From Microglena sp. YARC (Eukaryota > Chlorophyta > Chlorophyceae > Chlamydomonadales > Chlamydomonadaceae), in NCBI GenBank assembly GCA_022414725.1, contig CM039466.1, positions 36,170,447-36,234,446 of the forward strand: a stretch of 64,000 nucleotides of DNA, read 5' to 3'. The position numbers were made by a program, and so were the translations under genes. Under the pieces are notes generated by a model that did no database searches, had not been told where the DNA came from, and was given only the letters and a program-made list of their open reading frames with translations. Positions 1 through 8,337 of this stretch are shown here, one piece after another (the stretch's first letter is position 1; every line of letters begins with the position of its first letter).

Positions 1-100
1 GGATGCTGATAGAGAGTTGGGACGCGCGGTGCGCGGAAACACGTGTCGTCTCAAGCAGACTTCTGCTTGACAACTATATCGGGAGTATGAAGGAGGAATC
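1..100. repeat. Dispersed CAAGCAGA hairpin repeat, copy 1
   Basis: It contains CACGTGTCGTCTCAAGCAGA followed by the complementary arm TCTGCTTGA, an inverted repeat around positions 49-70, then CAACTATATCGGGA. The same block recurs near 2770, 8970, 21060, 21240, 40190, 40370, 46525, 56280 and 56430, usually followed by GGGGAATCGCGGGACCCACG. It has no coding potential of its own; a terminator, promoter or mobile remnant is possible. Confidence 0.7.
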
Positions 101-532
101 ATGTTCAGGAAGATCGTCTTATCGATGAAGATTGACAATTGTGACAGATGTGACAAATGTGACAATAAAGGACATATCGATATCGTCACGCCGTCTGCAT
201 GCATGGGCTCACACGTACGTGCGCCTCGGTGCGTGGTAGGAGACGACGTTGCAGCAAAGATACTGCTCAAGGATTTGGAAGGGAAGCTTGTCAAGTCCAA
301 CGGGGTCGTCTTGGTAAAACATGGAGACGTTTGGACCAATGACAAGAATGCCGTCAAAGACATCATGTTTAGGGCGTGCGAAGAAGCAAACATACATATG
401 ATAAACGGGTTAAAATGGGCCGCTTATTGGATCAATGCTACAAAAACAATGCTTTGGATATTTGCAACTTCGGGTTGGGTAAACTCTCTGTCATCATGCT
501 TATCTTTGTCAAATGATCAACTTCCAACCTGA
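101..532 (+). CDS. Hypothetical protein, 143 aa
   Basis: An open frame with an N-terminal cysteine cluster (CDRCDKCDNKGH, near residues 14-25) and a mixed hydrophilic body; I do not recognise a family. The start lies at the edge of a dispersed repeat, and a second ATG at 125 is equally plausible. The last ~95 bases run antisense to the 3' end of the LRAT gene, so the final 30 residues may not be genuine. AAGGAGG before the ATG resembles a bacterial ribosome site but belongs to the repeat (GAAAGGGGAATC in other copies), so I give it no weight. Confidence 0.35.
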   Translation: MFRKIVLSMKIDNCDRCDKCDNKGHIDIVTPSACMGSHVRAPRCVVGDDVAAKILLKDLEGKLVKSNGVVLVKHGDVWTNDKNAVKDIMFRACEEANIHMINGLKWAAYWINATKTMLWIFATSGWVNSLSSCLSLSNDQLPT

Positions 533-1130
533 GTGTGCGGCACCAAGTCGCGAAGTGGCTGCAGTTGCTGTTCAGTAAGTGGTAGAGACCTGAGCAGTCC
601 TTCAGATCCTTGTGAAGTGTCAATGCAAGTGTTGCCGTAAATTCCCGAAGGTCTTGTGTGTCTCTCTTCCAGCGCATAACAGCAAGCTGCGCAGCACGCT
701 GGCGGGGCATGGTTATAAATTCGGTCAAAGTCCGGAGCCGGATTCGGGCACCATGCTTGCCTTCCTTCGGTGGACCCCAGAAGTCGACCACAAGGTTCTT
801 GTCCTCCAGCACTCCCGGGAGGCGACCGATGAATATTCCATGGTGGAAAACCTCATTTCTACCCGCCGTCCGCACAAGGATCTGGTCGCCTCGATTCAGC
901 TCCTTGTCCACTTCAGCTATTTCCACAGGGTGCGCTAAAGAAGGGAGCATGCTCTTAATGTCCATGGCGTTCATCGCCCCCTCAATGAGAGCGAATGCGT
1001 CTACTGCTTCATCGTGTGGCTTGACGCCGAGGACCTCTGCTACAAGTAGCATTATCCGCTTTAACGTTGGACTGTCAGTGCGCTCAGCCATAAGTGGTCC
1101 TGCACATTGTTGGAGTAAAAATGAACGCAT
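438..1130 (-). CDS. LRAT-domain (NlpC/P60-like) protein
   Basis: A 230-residue protein. The C-terminal two thirds match the LRAT/H-rev107 family, papain-fold acyltransferases and phospholipases acting on membrane lipids. Visible motifs are the entry strand NRGDQILVRT (near residue 79), the catalytic histidine region FHHGIFIG (near 93), and the NC box NCSHFATWCRT (near 188) carrying the nucleophilic cysteine. The ~65 N-terminal residues are helical and unassigned. There is no transmembrane anchor, unlike many cellular HRASLS proteins. The start is the first ATG of the frame and sits just inside a dispersed repeat. A second LRAT-like gene at 45770-46360 has lost the cysteine. Family assignment is strong; the substrate cannot be inferred. 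Confidence 0.85.
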   Translation of the reverse strand: MRSFLLQQCAGPLMAERTDSPTLKRIMLLVAEVLGVKPHDEAVDAFALIEGAMNAMDIKSMLPSLAHPVEIAEVDKELNRGDQILVRTAGRNEVFHHGIFIGRLPGVLEDKNLVVDFWGPPKEGKHGARIRLRTLTEFITMPRQRAAQLAVMRWKRDTQDLREFTATLALTLHKDLKDCSGLYHLLNSNCSHFATWCRTLRLEVDHLTKISMMTESLPNPKLQISKALFL

Positions 1131-1149
1131 AGTGCTTATTATGTTGTTT

Positions 1150-1245
1150 TATTATCGGGAAAGATGAATCGCGGGACCCACGGAGTGGGGCAGGGGAATT
1201 CAGATGCGGACTCGCGGAAACACGTGTCCTAGGATCTGACTTGTC
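1150..1245. repeat. Second half of the dispersed hairpin repeat
   Basis: Contains GCGGGACCCACGGAGTGGGG, then GGGGAATTCAGATGCGGACT and GGAAACACGTGTC. These follow the CAAGCAGA hairpin in fuller copies such as 40365-40460. Here the hairpin half is missing. Confidence 0.6.
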
Positions 1246-1250
1246 CATCG

Positions 1251-1410
1251 GAGGAGGACACACGCAAACGGCGGAACACTGTCAAATGTATCGGAGGACA
1301 CAAGATGCGGAACACTGTCGAATGTATAGGAGGACACACGCAAACGGCGGAACACGGTCGAATGGCACACGCAGGACCCTCATTGACACACGCAAACGGC
1401 GGAACACATG
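1251..1410. repeat. Degenerate tandem CGGCGGAACACTG repeat
   Basis: Four to five imperfect units of GGAGGACACACGCAAACGGC with GGAACACTGTCGAATGTAT. The same units recur at 3520-3620, with related pieces near 46650 and 49685. Any open frame across this block is spurious. Confidence 0.65.
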
Positions 1411-1670
1411 TAGACGAATCCTCTTCATAGTACATCACTCAATCACTCACTCACTCAGATTAAAGGGACCGGCGCTTTGCGTACACAGGCATGCCCAATC
1501 CTTGTGTATTGCTGGAGGTACGATAGCCGGGCATCATAAAAGGACATCCTCGCCCCGAGAATGCATATTTTTCTTTTATTCTCCTCATCATCCTCTTCAC
1601 TAGCGCGTCATTCGCACACCACCCTACTCTTTCCTTTCTTCCATCTACAAATAACGCAAAATACATACAC

Positions 1671-1741
1671 CCTCTCTCTCTCTCTCTCTCTCTTTCTCTT
1701 TCTCTCTCTCTATCTTTCTATCTCGCTCTCTCTCTCTTTCC
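1671..1741. repeat. CT-rich microsatellite
   Basis: Around 70 bases of almost pure CT dinucleotides with a few TTT interruptions, about 95 bases upstream of the gene at 1837. The serine/leucine-rich open frame across it is an artefact of composition. Confidence 0.9.
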
Positions 1742-1836
1742 ACACGCCACACAGACGGATATGTAAAGCCTTCTTTTGAGATTGGAGTCATTGCCACATC
1801 CACGTATGCGCGAAGAAAAGAGTCTTCATCGACGCG

Positions 1837-2412
1837 ATGCCGACACAACCTTGTCAGCCCATTTCAAAGCCAGTCCGCCAACTAGGAAGGGCGCTGGACA
1901 TGGACAGTCTCGACACATCCAAGTTTCTTCATCGCCTCCACTGCCGGAATGTCAGCCGTCTCAATGCACTGCGGACGTCATCGGCTACTTCCGGCGATCC
2001 ACGCGTGTTGGAGTATAACGCATTGCGCCACCTAATTAAACAAAAACACCACACATCCCCATCGTCATGTTTGTTCCTCGTCGCTGTGGAGTACGTCTTC
2101 GATGACGGCTGCTTCAAGCGCGCCAACGGGGACGCCCTTGTATTTTCACATGCTATCAACACACTTTTCGTGGTGGAGACGAAAATCCTCAAAGCCCCTA
2201 CCAAAACTGGAAATGCCAAGGTGTTGAAAGCCATACAGCAGGCCACTATGTGCGCGAGTAGACTTTCGTCCTGGCTACCGCATCTCATCAACATTGACAT
2301 GAAAGACGGAACAACACTTGGATCTGTGACAATTCGTCGTATGATCGTGACAGCTGTGGATCGCGGTGGACGCGTCTTCAGTCAAGATATCCGCAGCCAG
2401 GAAATTGACTAA
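1837..2412 (+). CDS. PD-(D/E)XK nuclease-like protein, 191 aa
   Basis: A clean 191-residue frame. From residue ~80 the pattern fits the PD-(D/E)XK nuclease core: an upstream acidic residue in VEYVFDDG, then GDALVF, then after ~14 residues VVETK (the E-x-K half of the site), followed by a helix with KAIQQAT, which resembles the common Q motif. This is read from motif spacing only, so it may be a structural look-alike. The N-terminal ~50 residues are basic and low in structure; an alternative start is the ATG at residue 22 (MDSLDTSKF). The stop codon is followed at once by a 9-bp hairpin, and a tRNA-like sequence lies 67 bases further on. Confidence 0.6.
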   Translation: MPTQPCQPISKPVRQLGRALDMDSLDTSKFLHRLHCRNVSRLNALRTSSATSGDPRVLEYNALRHLIKQKHHTSPSSCLFLVAVEYVFDDGCFKRANGDALVFSHAINTLFVVETKILKAPTKTGNAKVLKAIQQATMCASRLSSWLPHLINIDMKDGTTLGSVTIRRMIVTAVDRGGRVFSQDIRSQEID

Positions 2413-2435
2413 GTTAGTTAACTTAATTAACTAAC
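2413..2435 (+). terminator. Hairpin immediately after the stop codon
   Basis: GTTAGTTAA, loop CTTAA, TTAACTAAC: a perfect 9-bp AT-rich stem starting on the base after the TAA of the upstream gene. Mimivirus-type giant viruses end and polyadenylate transcripts at such palindromes, so a 3'-end signal is likely. I saw no equally strong hairpin after the other genes. Confidence 0.5.
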
Positions 2436-2478
2436 TCAGGTAACTTGATTAACTGAAGGTGGAACTTTGGCAAAACAC

Positions 2479-2574
2479 TGGAGGTACCGAGATTCGAACC
2501 CATCAGTGGGCGACATGATCAAGGAATGAAGAAAATTGGCTTAACCTCACGCTCTACCACTGAGCTACAACCCC
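2479..2574 (-). tRNA. tRNA-like sequence, possibly intron-containing
   Basis: On the minus strand it starts GGGGTTG, followed by a perfect D arm (GCTC-AGTGGTA-GAGC) and, near the 3' end, a canonical T loop GGTTCGAATC. An anticodon stem TGAGG/CCTTG can be drawn with G-U pairs. The loop between is ~20 bases, so a ~13-base intron is needed, with TTAAGC before it (anticodon AAG, Leu, if the intron sits after position 37). A 16-base variable region fits a class II tRNA. The acceptor stem has a mismatch and wobbles, so this may be a decayed gene or a tRNA-derived repeat. Confidence 0.45.
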
Positions 2575-2765
2575 GATGACAGATTAGCAACTAAAAAATT
2601 GTTTTAATAAAAACGAGTGTAAACAACTTTGATCAATACAGGTCTCGGCATTGTTTTGCTGAGTATGTAACGTTCCCCCTCTCCCCCAGATGGATGTAAC
2701 GTTCCCTCTCTCTCTCTACAGTAACAGCATTGTTTTGCTGTGTGTGTAACGTTCTCCTCTCTCTA
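2575..2765. repeat. Intergenic repeat with duplicated TGTAACGTTC
   Basis: GACAGATTAGCAACTAAAAA with TTGTTTTAATAAAA here recurs at 5362-5400. It is followed by two copies of GCATTGTTTTGCTG and TGTAACGTTC with CTCTCTC, about 80 bases apart. AATAAAA could serve as a polyadenylation signal. I see no gene. Confidence 0.5.
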
Positions 2766-2850
2766 CAGAAACAAACCTCAAGCAGAAGTCTGCTTGACAA
2801 CTATTTAGGGATTATGAAAGGGGAATCGCGGGACCCACGGAGAAAAAAGA
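2766..2850. repeat. Dispersed CAAGCAGA hairpin repeat, copy 2
   Basis: CTCAAGCAGAAGTCTGCTTG, then CAACTATTTAGGGATTATGA and GGGGAATCGCGGGACCCACG: the same block as at 1-100, in nearly complete form. Confidence 0.75.
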
Positions 2851-3011
2851 AAAGGCAAGAGAACTCAGGAGGAGAGAAACTACCGCCTGTGCCCGGAGAG
2901 TGTCTGCCGTATGCTCGAGCTCGTGAAACTTCGTCTTCTGCGCACGGACCTCACGCCACACAACGCGCACGCCGCCGCTGCCCTTTCTGGACACGAGCTG
3001 TCCATGTACAG

Positions 3012-3166
3012 CTCTCCGGGCACAGGCGGTAGTTAATCTCCTCCTTGGTGCGCTTGCACTTGACCTGCACGCGCTTGGTCTCGCTCACCATGTCGATACC
3101 ACGCGCGCGCAGGTCAAGTGCAAGCGCACCAAGGAGAAGATTAACTACCGCCTGTGCCCGGAGAGT
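3012..3166. repeat. 57-bp inverted repeat from a coding fragment
   Basis: Arms 3012-3068 and 3109-3166 are reverse complements with about one mismatch, separated by 40 bases. A third, direct copy of the outer part (CTACCGCCTGTGCCCGGAGA) lies at 2880. The right arm reads on the plus strand as basic protein (VKCKRTKEKINYRLCPE, then LLKLRLLRTDL), so this looks like an unrecognised gene fragment that was copied and inverted. Confidence 0.7.
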
Positions 3167-3308
3167 GTCTCCCGGATGCTGGAGCTCTTGAAACTTCGTC
3201 TTCTGCGCACGGACCTCACACAGCCGCCGCCGCTGCCCTTTCGGGTCACGAGCTGTCCATGTACAGACAGCCATAGTCCATCGGCAAACAACGGATTGTA
3301 TTATTCAA

Positions 3309-3445
3309 CAAGCGGCGGAGCCCCTTTCACCTCTTCCCCCCAGCGGAGCGACCGGGGGCGACCGGAGGGGAGCCCCCACAAAGGAGTCCGCGAGGAACCG
3401 AGCGGGTGGACGACCGGAGGGGAGCCCACAGTTCACAGTTCACAT
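3309..3445. repeat. GC-rich GCGGCGGAGCCCC intergenic repeat
   Basis: CAAGCGGCGGAGCCCCTTTC, a self-complementary stretch around CAGCGGAGCGACCGGGGG, and GGAGGGGAGCCCACAGTTCA. Related copies lie at 9878-10020, 29510-29645, 54057-54110 and 54300-54350. No coding content. Confidence 0.7.
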
Positions 3446-3519
3446 CAAGCATCAGACTTCTAAGGGAAAATACTCAAATACCGGATTCATTCGGAACGCC
3501 TGCGTCAAGTCATCGGAGT

Positions 3520-3660
3520 ACTCACGCAAACGGCGGAACACTGTCCAATGTATCGGAGGACACAAGATGCGGAACACTGTCGAATGTATCGGAGGACACA
3601 AGCAAACGGCGGGAAACTGTCGCATCCACACCGTCCGTCCGTCCGTCCATTCATGACACA
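3520..3660. repeat. CGGCGGAACACTG units plus (CCGT)n tract
   Basis: Two to three units like those at 1251-1410, ending in GTCGCATCCACACCGTCCGT and a short CCGT tandem, then CATTCATGACACACGG. The same ending is seen near 14720, 34210 and 46680-46735. Confidence 0.6.
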
Positions 3661-3695
3661 CGGATGCGGTGGCGGATCATCGTCCTCGAATGAAG

Positions 3696-3752
3696 TGTAA
3701 ACAACCATTCTTCAGTATAAACAACCATCAGCACAGCACACTTCACAAACGA
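3696..3752 (+). promoter_or_regulatory. TGTAAACA-type upstream region
   Basis: GTGTAAACAACC at 3698 and TATAAACAACC at 3717 precede the LRR start codon. The same arrangement (GTGTAAACAACC twice, then CATCAGCACAGCAC and CACTTCACAAACGAATG) precedes the paralogue at 50694. Conservation over ~60 bases and recurrence of the motif before other genes suggest a promoter element. Confidence 0.5.
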
Positions 3753-5264
3753 ATGAGTTCCTTTGACGAAATCAATGAAGATGTATTGGAGATCATTCTA
3801 GCCAATGCGATTTCGAACGAATCCCACCTCAAACAAGTGCCTCTCGTTTGCGAAAAGTGGAGTTGCGTCACACCCCGGTGTGTCACAAGGATCCACCTAA
3901 GACATTATAACAGTTTGGAATACGCCTTATCACGCATTTGCAGGCTCAAAGAGTTGAAAATAGGTGTCAATCGGGGGGAATACGTACGCTACCAATCAAT
4001 GTCGGCTCTCGAAGACAAGATCCAAGACATATCGCCGCTGTCCGGACTCACTGCGTTGGTTCACCTGGACATATCGAACACCTACGTGACCGACATATCG
4101 CCACTGTACGGACTCACTTCATTGACGCACCTGGACATATCGAACACCTACGTGGACGAAGACCTATTATCACCTCTGTCCGGACTCACTTCGTTGACGC
4201 ATCTGAACATGTCGCACACACCTCTGTACAACATACAAGCTCTGTACGGACTCACTTCGTTGATTAACTTGAACATGGCGCACACACTTGTGACCGACAT
4301 ATCACCACTGGCCGCCCTCACTTCGTTGATTCACCTAGACATTTCGCTAATACAAGCAAAACTCAAAGACATATCACCGCTGTCCGGTCTCACTTCGTTG
4401 ATTCACCTAGATATTTCGCACCTCACGTACTTGGACAAACACCTATCAGCGATTTCCGGACTCAATGCGTTGGTTCACCTCAACATTTCGCATATCGGAA
4501 ACAAAATAGAAGACATATCACAGCTTTCCGGACTCACCGCATTGGTTCATCTGAACATGGCGTACACACGTGTGGGCGAACACCTATTATCACCGATGGC
4601 AGGACTCACTTCGTTGATTCAAATCAACATGGAGGGCACCGACGTGGAATACCTATCATCTCTGTCCGCCCTCAATTCGTTGATTCACCTCGACATTCCG
4701 CATCTCAAATACAAGCTCGAAGACATCTCACCGGTGTCCGGTATCACTGCGTTGCTTCACCTGAACATGGAGCGCACACGTGTACCCTCTATGTCACTAC
4801 TGTCCGGCCTCACTTCGTTGGTTCATCTGAACATGGCGTACACATGTGTGGTCGAAGACCGAGTACCGATGTCCGGCTCCATTTCGTCTTGTCGCCGGAG
4901 CAAGGTGCTCGACATATCGCCGCTGGCAGGACTCGCTTCGTTGATTCACCTGAACATGAAGGGCACCTACGTGGAAGACATATCACCACTGGCAGGACTC
5001 GCTTCGTTGATTCACCTGAACATGAAGGGCACCGACGTGGAAGACATATCACCACTGGCAGGACTCACTTCATTGGTGCACCTGGACATTTTGAACACCG
5101 ACGTGGACGACATATCACCGCTGGCAGGAATCACTTCGTTGGTTCACCTCGACATTTCGAACACCGACGTGGACGACATATCACCGCTGGAAGGACTCAC
5201 TTCGTTGCTTCACCTGGACAGTTCTAACACCGACGTGGACGACATATCACCGCTGGCATTATGA
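3753..5264 (+). CDS. F-box / leucine-rich repeat protein
   Basis: 503 residues from the ATG in the AAACGAATG context; a longer frame upstream would include promoter sequence. Residues 1-40 (INEDVLEIILANAI...LVCEKW) look like an F-box, which would bind Skp1 and recruit targets to a cullin ubiquitin ligase. From residue ~90 about 17-18 leucine-rich repeats of 22-25 residues follow, with consensus DISPLSGLTSLIHLDIS, as in giant-virus and amoebal LRR proteins. The last repeats are almost identical, indicating recent tandem growth. The frame ends within a repeat (SPLAL, stop) where the paralogue reads SPLEGLTSLTYLKNGW, so 10-15 C-terminal residues are lost through a small insertion. Near residue 390 one unit (VPMSGSISSCRRSK) departs from the consensus in both paralogues. 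Confidence 0.85.
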   Translation: MSSFDEINEDVLEIILANAISNESHLKQVPLVCEKWSCVTPRCVTRIHLRHYNSLEYALSRICRLKELKIGVNRGEYVRYQSMSALEDKIQDISPLSGLTALVHLDISNTYVTDISPLYGLTSLTHLDISNTYVDEDLLSPLSGLTSLTHLNMSHTPLYNIQALYGLTSLINLNMAHTLVTDISPLAALTSLIHLDISLIQAKLKDISPLSGLTSLIHLDISHLTYLDKHLSAISGLNALVHLNISHIGNKIEDISQLSGLTALVHLNMAYTRVGEHLLSPMAGLTSLIQINMEGTDVEYLSSLSALNSLIHLDIPHLKYKLEDISPVSGITALLHLNMERTRVPSMSLLSGLTSLVHLNMAYTCVVEDRVPMSGSISSCRRSKVLDISPLAGLASLIHLNMKGTYVEDISPLAGLASLIHLNMKGTDVEDISPLAGLTSLVHLDILNTDVDDISPLAGITSLVHLDISNTDVDDISPLEGLTSLLHLDSSNTDVDDISPLAL

Positions 5265-5592
5265 CTCACTTCGTTGACGTACTTGAAACATGGATGGAAT
5301 GATGTGTAAAATTGTTCAACGGGTCATCCTTAGTAAATGTAGCCGGTATCTACATATGAACTGTGACAGATTAGCAACTAAAAAACTATTGTTTTAATAA
5401 AACCGTTCAACCGTCGAATGTCGACAATGGATCCACTTTCATCGAAGACTCGTTCAAATACAGTCGACGGAATGTACATGTGACTGTCATGTATTCAAAG
5501 CGGTATTTTTTAATGATAACTGACTCCTGCTGCAACACGTCATGCCTCAAAGTTGGCAGCGGACGACCGCATCCTCACACACGCACGGCGGC

Positions 5593-5703
5593 GGGTCTTA
5601 CGCAACCGCATGTACTCAAACGAAAGCCGTGTGTATCAAGCAGGCTTGGAAATGGAAAAACGTTGGGGGGTGCATGAGATCACCTACGTGCGAGGAGATT
5701 TAG
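5593..5703 (+). pseudogene. Remnant of the small Cys-rich gene at 46950-47144
   Basis: The last 37 codons match the paralogue's C-terminus (SYATACTQTKAVC, then KNVGGCM and PTCEEI, with S to R at one site). The upstream part of the paralogue is absent; unrelated sequence precedes it. The stop codon and the flank leading into the neighbouring minus-strand gene are conserved. Confidence 0.5.
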
Positions 5704-5720
5704 CTTCGTAATAGCATGGA

Positions 5721-6145
5721 TCATAACAGCAAGCAGCTCCAGAATGCCCTTTTCCTGAGCGGAAGATACCCGAATAGCCTTACGTAATCGTCCATAATCA
5801 ATATTGGATCCATGTATTCCCACGTGTTTGCCGTGTACGTCTTTTCTATCTCTATAATCTTCTTCAATCGAGCAGCATTCTGGTCGTACACAATTTTGGC
5901 ACCAGATAATAGGTGGATTGTCGTGCCGTCAAACGTGAACATAGTCTTATTCATCACGTTCGATGTACGCCTGAAGTAGAATGTCTCTTTGTTACAGGGT
6001 CGAGTATTTCTAAACATTTCTTGGCGTCATCCTCATTATCGAATACCACCGATCCATGTAAAATAATTTTTTTGCCATTCCACGTACTGCCTGAAACTGT
6101 GAAACCACGCATACATGCTTGTATCAACTTCTTGAAGTTATCCAT
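5721..6145 (-). pseudogene. Broken paralogue of the TM-tail protein at 47121-47594
   Basis: It starts MDNFKKL and follows the intact paralogue (TVSGSTWNGKK, VVFDNEDDAKKCLEIL, TFDGTTIHLLSGAKIVYDQN, TANTWEYM). The frame changes near 6000, where one extra base breaks DLYKET into DPVTKR. Near 5800 a short insertion adds about four residues, and the C-terminal hydrophobic tail is cut short relative to the paralogue. A longer N-terminal start (MSSILLCAPYLFC, at 6199) would add a hydrophobic stretch resembling a signal peptide, but this frame is not kept in the paralogue. Confidence 0.6.
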
Positions 6146-6413
6146 TGTTTCTGTTTTTACACAGAAGAGATAGGGTGCGCAAAGCAATATACTAGACATA
6201 GTCTTGAGTTTTTATACTTGTGTGAAAATAAACATGGTATCATTCTCATCAGACAGGTTCGATTTCTACCCCAGGACGTAAGGTAATGTGCATGATGTGG
6301 ATGCATAACGGTGAGCATGCAGCATGTCCACCCTTGCATGTGCAATCGCAATTGGCACAAATGTGTAAAGCCCAGGTTGACAGAGAAGGATGCATAGGGG
6401 ATCCTTCTCTATG

Positions 6414-6899
6414 TTACCAGGATGAGACATTCAACATTTCCCCAATGCTGCAACATTGCTCAGCCCCATAAAGCACATCATTCTCCACATGTTCATGTTC
6501 ATGAATATGCATAGCATGGGCTGCTCCGCACTGATCAAACAAGAATGAAAGACAAGCCATTTGCCCAACGTGCAGCTGCATGAAGGGCGACACGGTATGA
6601 ATTGATGAAACATTGTCCATGATGCCATGCATTGACGAGGACACTCTAATACCATGAAGTGCTGCTACATTCGCAATCAGCTCCCATTTGCTCGCCTCGA
6701 TGTCACACCAGTCGCATGACTTGGGATCATGATCAAGCAAGAAAGATGGATGACAACACATGCATGTGCTTGTCATGTGCTGCAACACGTCATTCCTCAA
6801 AGTTGGCATCTGGTGACCGGTGGCATTATGGTGCAAGAGATGTACTCTGGTTATGCTGTCCGATAGGATAGATAGGTAGACGTTACAGCAGGTCTCCAA
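6414..6899 (-). CDS. Cys/His-rich hypothetical protein, 161 aa
   Basis: An open frame rich in cysteine and histidine (CMCCHPSF, CDWCDIEASKWELIANVAALHG, then HAMHIHEHEHVEND), suggesting metal binding, but no known zinc-finger spacing is evident and I recognise no family. Its first ~40 codons lie over a sequence (TGCTGCAACACGTCATTCCT) repeated at 5529-5570, so the N-terminus may include repeat-derived sequence. There is no intact frame on the other strand. Confidence 0.4.
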   Translation of the reverse strand: METCCNVYLSILSDSITRVHLLHHNATGHQMPTLRNDVLQHMTSTCMCCHPSFLLDHDPKSCDWCDIEASKWELIANVAALHGIRVSSSMHGIMDNVSSIHTVSPFMQLHVGQMACLSFLFDQCGAAHAMHIHEHEHVENDVLYGAEQCCSIGEMLNVSSW

Positions 6900-7090
6900 A
6901 AATGATTACCCAAGTGTTTGTTACAGGTATCCTCTGATCTTTATACCCATCCAGCTTCAGTGCATCGGCGTCTGTCGCCTTCTTTCTCATTGTCCATCTG
7001 ACTCCACATGCAAACGGCGAATCATTTCACACACAAGCATTGGAGCGTTTGTATGAAGTTCTTCTTCCTTGCCTCATTATATCAAGGGCG

Positions 7091-7935
7091 ATGGATCTGG
7101 CAACAATCAGTAGTTTTAAGCGCATAGGAATGGGCAGCTTCGCAACCGTGTTTGTCAGTGAAGGTCGCGGAGGGGTGGTGTTGAAGCAAATTCAGGACCC
7201 TTGCAAAGATGCAGTGGCAATGTTGATTGAAGGAACATGATGACCTCTTGACTTTGAACAGTGTTTGTGGTTGGCTCGTCTCAGTTCTTTCAACTTCCGC
7301 GTGCCCATGGCAGCTACACAGACTACTACAGTTTTGCGCAGGAGGTAGGTATCCAGCGGACAGAAGACATGGGGTTGCCACCGCATGCCCTTGTATGTCA
7401 TGCAACACATATGGCCTGTTTCACATTGGCTGGCTACCAGTATACGGGACTTTTTCCTTCCTCAGCCTTTCAGAGACCAAAGCCCCCCCCTCAGCTTCTG
7501 GCAAGACTCTACCTGGGCAATGGGACATCGCGTCAAGGCAGCCGGTTCGTGAACACTGAGAATTTCCCCTTGTCTGCCGACCGAATTGAGCGCCTTGGGA
7601 CTTCCTGCAGATAAGATAGCTGCTGGAATGGGACAGATGCTGGCTTCGATCAACTTCAAAGCTGGCCGAGAATTGGGCGCGACATCGAGTTCGTGTTTGT
7701 GTGGTCATCCTGAAAAATCCCCTGAGTAAGGTGCCGTTCTACGAATGCATCGATTTCAACCAAATGCGACCGCATGGGGGTCTTGCGATAGTGATTGTCA
7801 CAGCATGGTCAGCAATGACCCATACTACCCTCGGCGTGGTCGCCTCAGTGGCAGGCCTTTGCTGACGCCTATCTCGCCACAGCTGCTGAGGCCAACGAGT
7901 CCCCCCTGGCACATGATGTGTTGCAGAAGGTGCAG
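7091..7935 (+). pseudogene. DUF3669 kinase-like protein, frameshifted
   Basis: The N-terminus has a kinase-like glycine loop (FKRIGMGSFATVF) and the VVLKQ lysine strand. Later segments in other frames read LYLGNG, LPADKIAAGMGQML, then CIDFNQM, NDPYYPR and QAFADAYLATAAEANES. The IDFNQM...NDPYYP...AYL series is characteristic of DUF3669, a mostly fungal family with a protein-kinase-like fold. At least four frame changes break the gene as written. The second copy (26898-27630) breaks at other places, so many of the breaks may be sequencing error. The 3' end runs directly into a Fanzor C-terminal fragment. Confidence 0.65.
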
Positions 7936-8330
7936 TCTCACTTGAGGAAAAAAAATTGTCATCGCGTACAGCTATGCTAAGTTTGCCCCAGAGTGGCAAG
8001 AAGGGCGAGCTTTCTGTCCCTACCACGGGAGCGTTCAAGGCTTTTTACGACCGTTTCAAGACGAGTTGCCGCCATTGACGAATTCCGTACCTCCGAGTGC
8101 AAATTCCAAAAAAAAAGGGTGCACGATTCGAGGTTGCTATGGTGCAGTTCCACCATGGGAGAACAGCAAGTTGTTTGTAAACCGTGACCTGAATGCAGCC
8201 ATAACATCCACAATTGCTTTACAATGTACCCCACCCGCCCCGGAATTCTTGCGAGGCCCAAGAAATATTGCAAAAGAGAGAACAAAACAAAATAAAATTA
8301 TGCAGTTTCGGGGATCGTCGGGCCTTTTAT
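7936..8330 (+). pseudogene. Fanzor (eukaryotic TnpB-like) C-terminal fragment
   Basis: Read across two frame changes it gives KIVIAYSYAKFAP, SVPTTGAFKAF, RVAAIDEFRTSEC and FVNRDLNAA, then RPEFLRGPRNIAKERTKQNK. IDEFRTS before a zinc-ribbon cysteine, and NRDLNAA carrying the third RuvC aspartate, are the C-terminal signature of Fanzor/TnpB RNA-guided nucleases. The first RuvC aspartate, bridge helix and wedge domains are missing, so it is 5'-truncated and abuts the DUF3669 gene. The second copy lies at 27630-28010. Nuclease activity is not expected from this piece. Confidence 0.7.
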
Positions 8331-8337
8331 CATGTCC

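Noticed and set aside
88..103. Bacterial ribosome-binding site before the ATG at 101
   Set aside because: AAGGAGG is one variant of a dispersed repeat whose other copies lie in non-coding sequence; nothing else in the window is bacterial in style apart from the IS607 element.
1561..1779. Serine/leucine repeat ORFs over the CT tract
   Set aside because: They are translations of a dinucleotide microsatellite; both strands are open for the same reason.
6233..6276. tRNA 3'-half-like sequence (GGTATCATTCTC...AGGTTCGATTTC), also at 47851-47893
   Set aside because: A T-loop-like stretch is present but there is no matching 5' half or acceptor stem at either site; it is probably a shared flank of the duplicated TM-tail gene.
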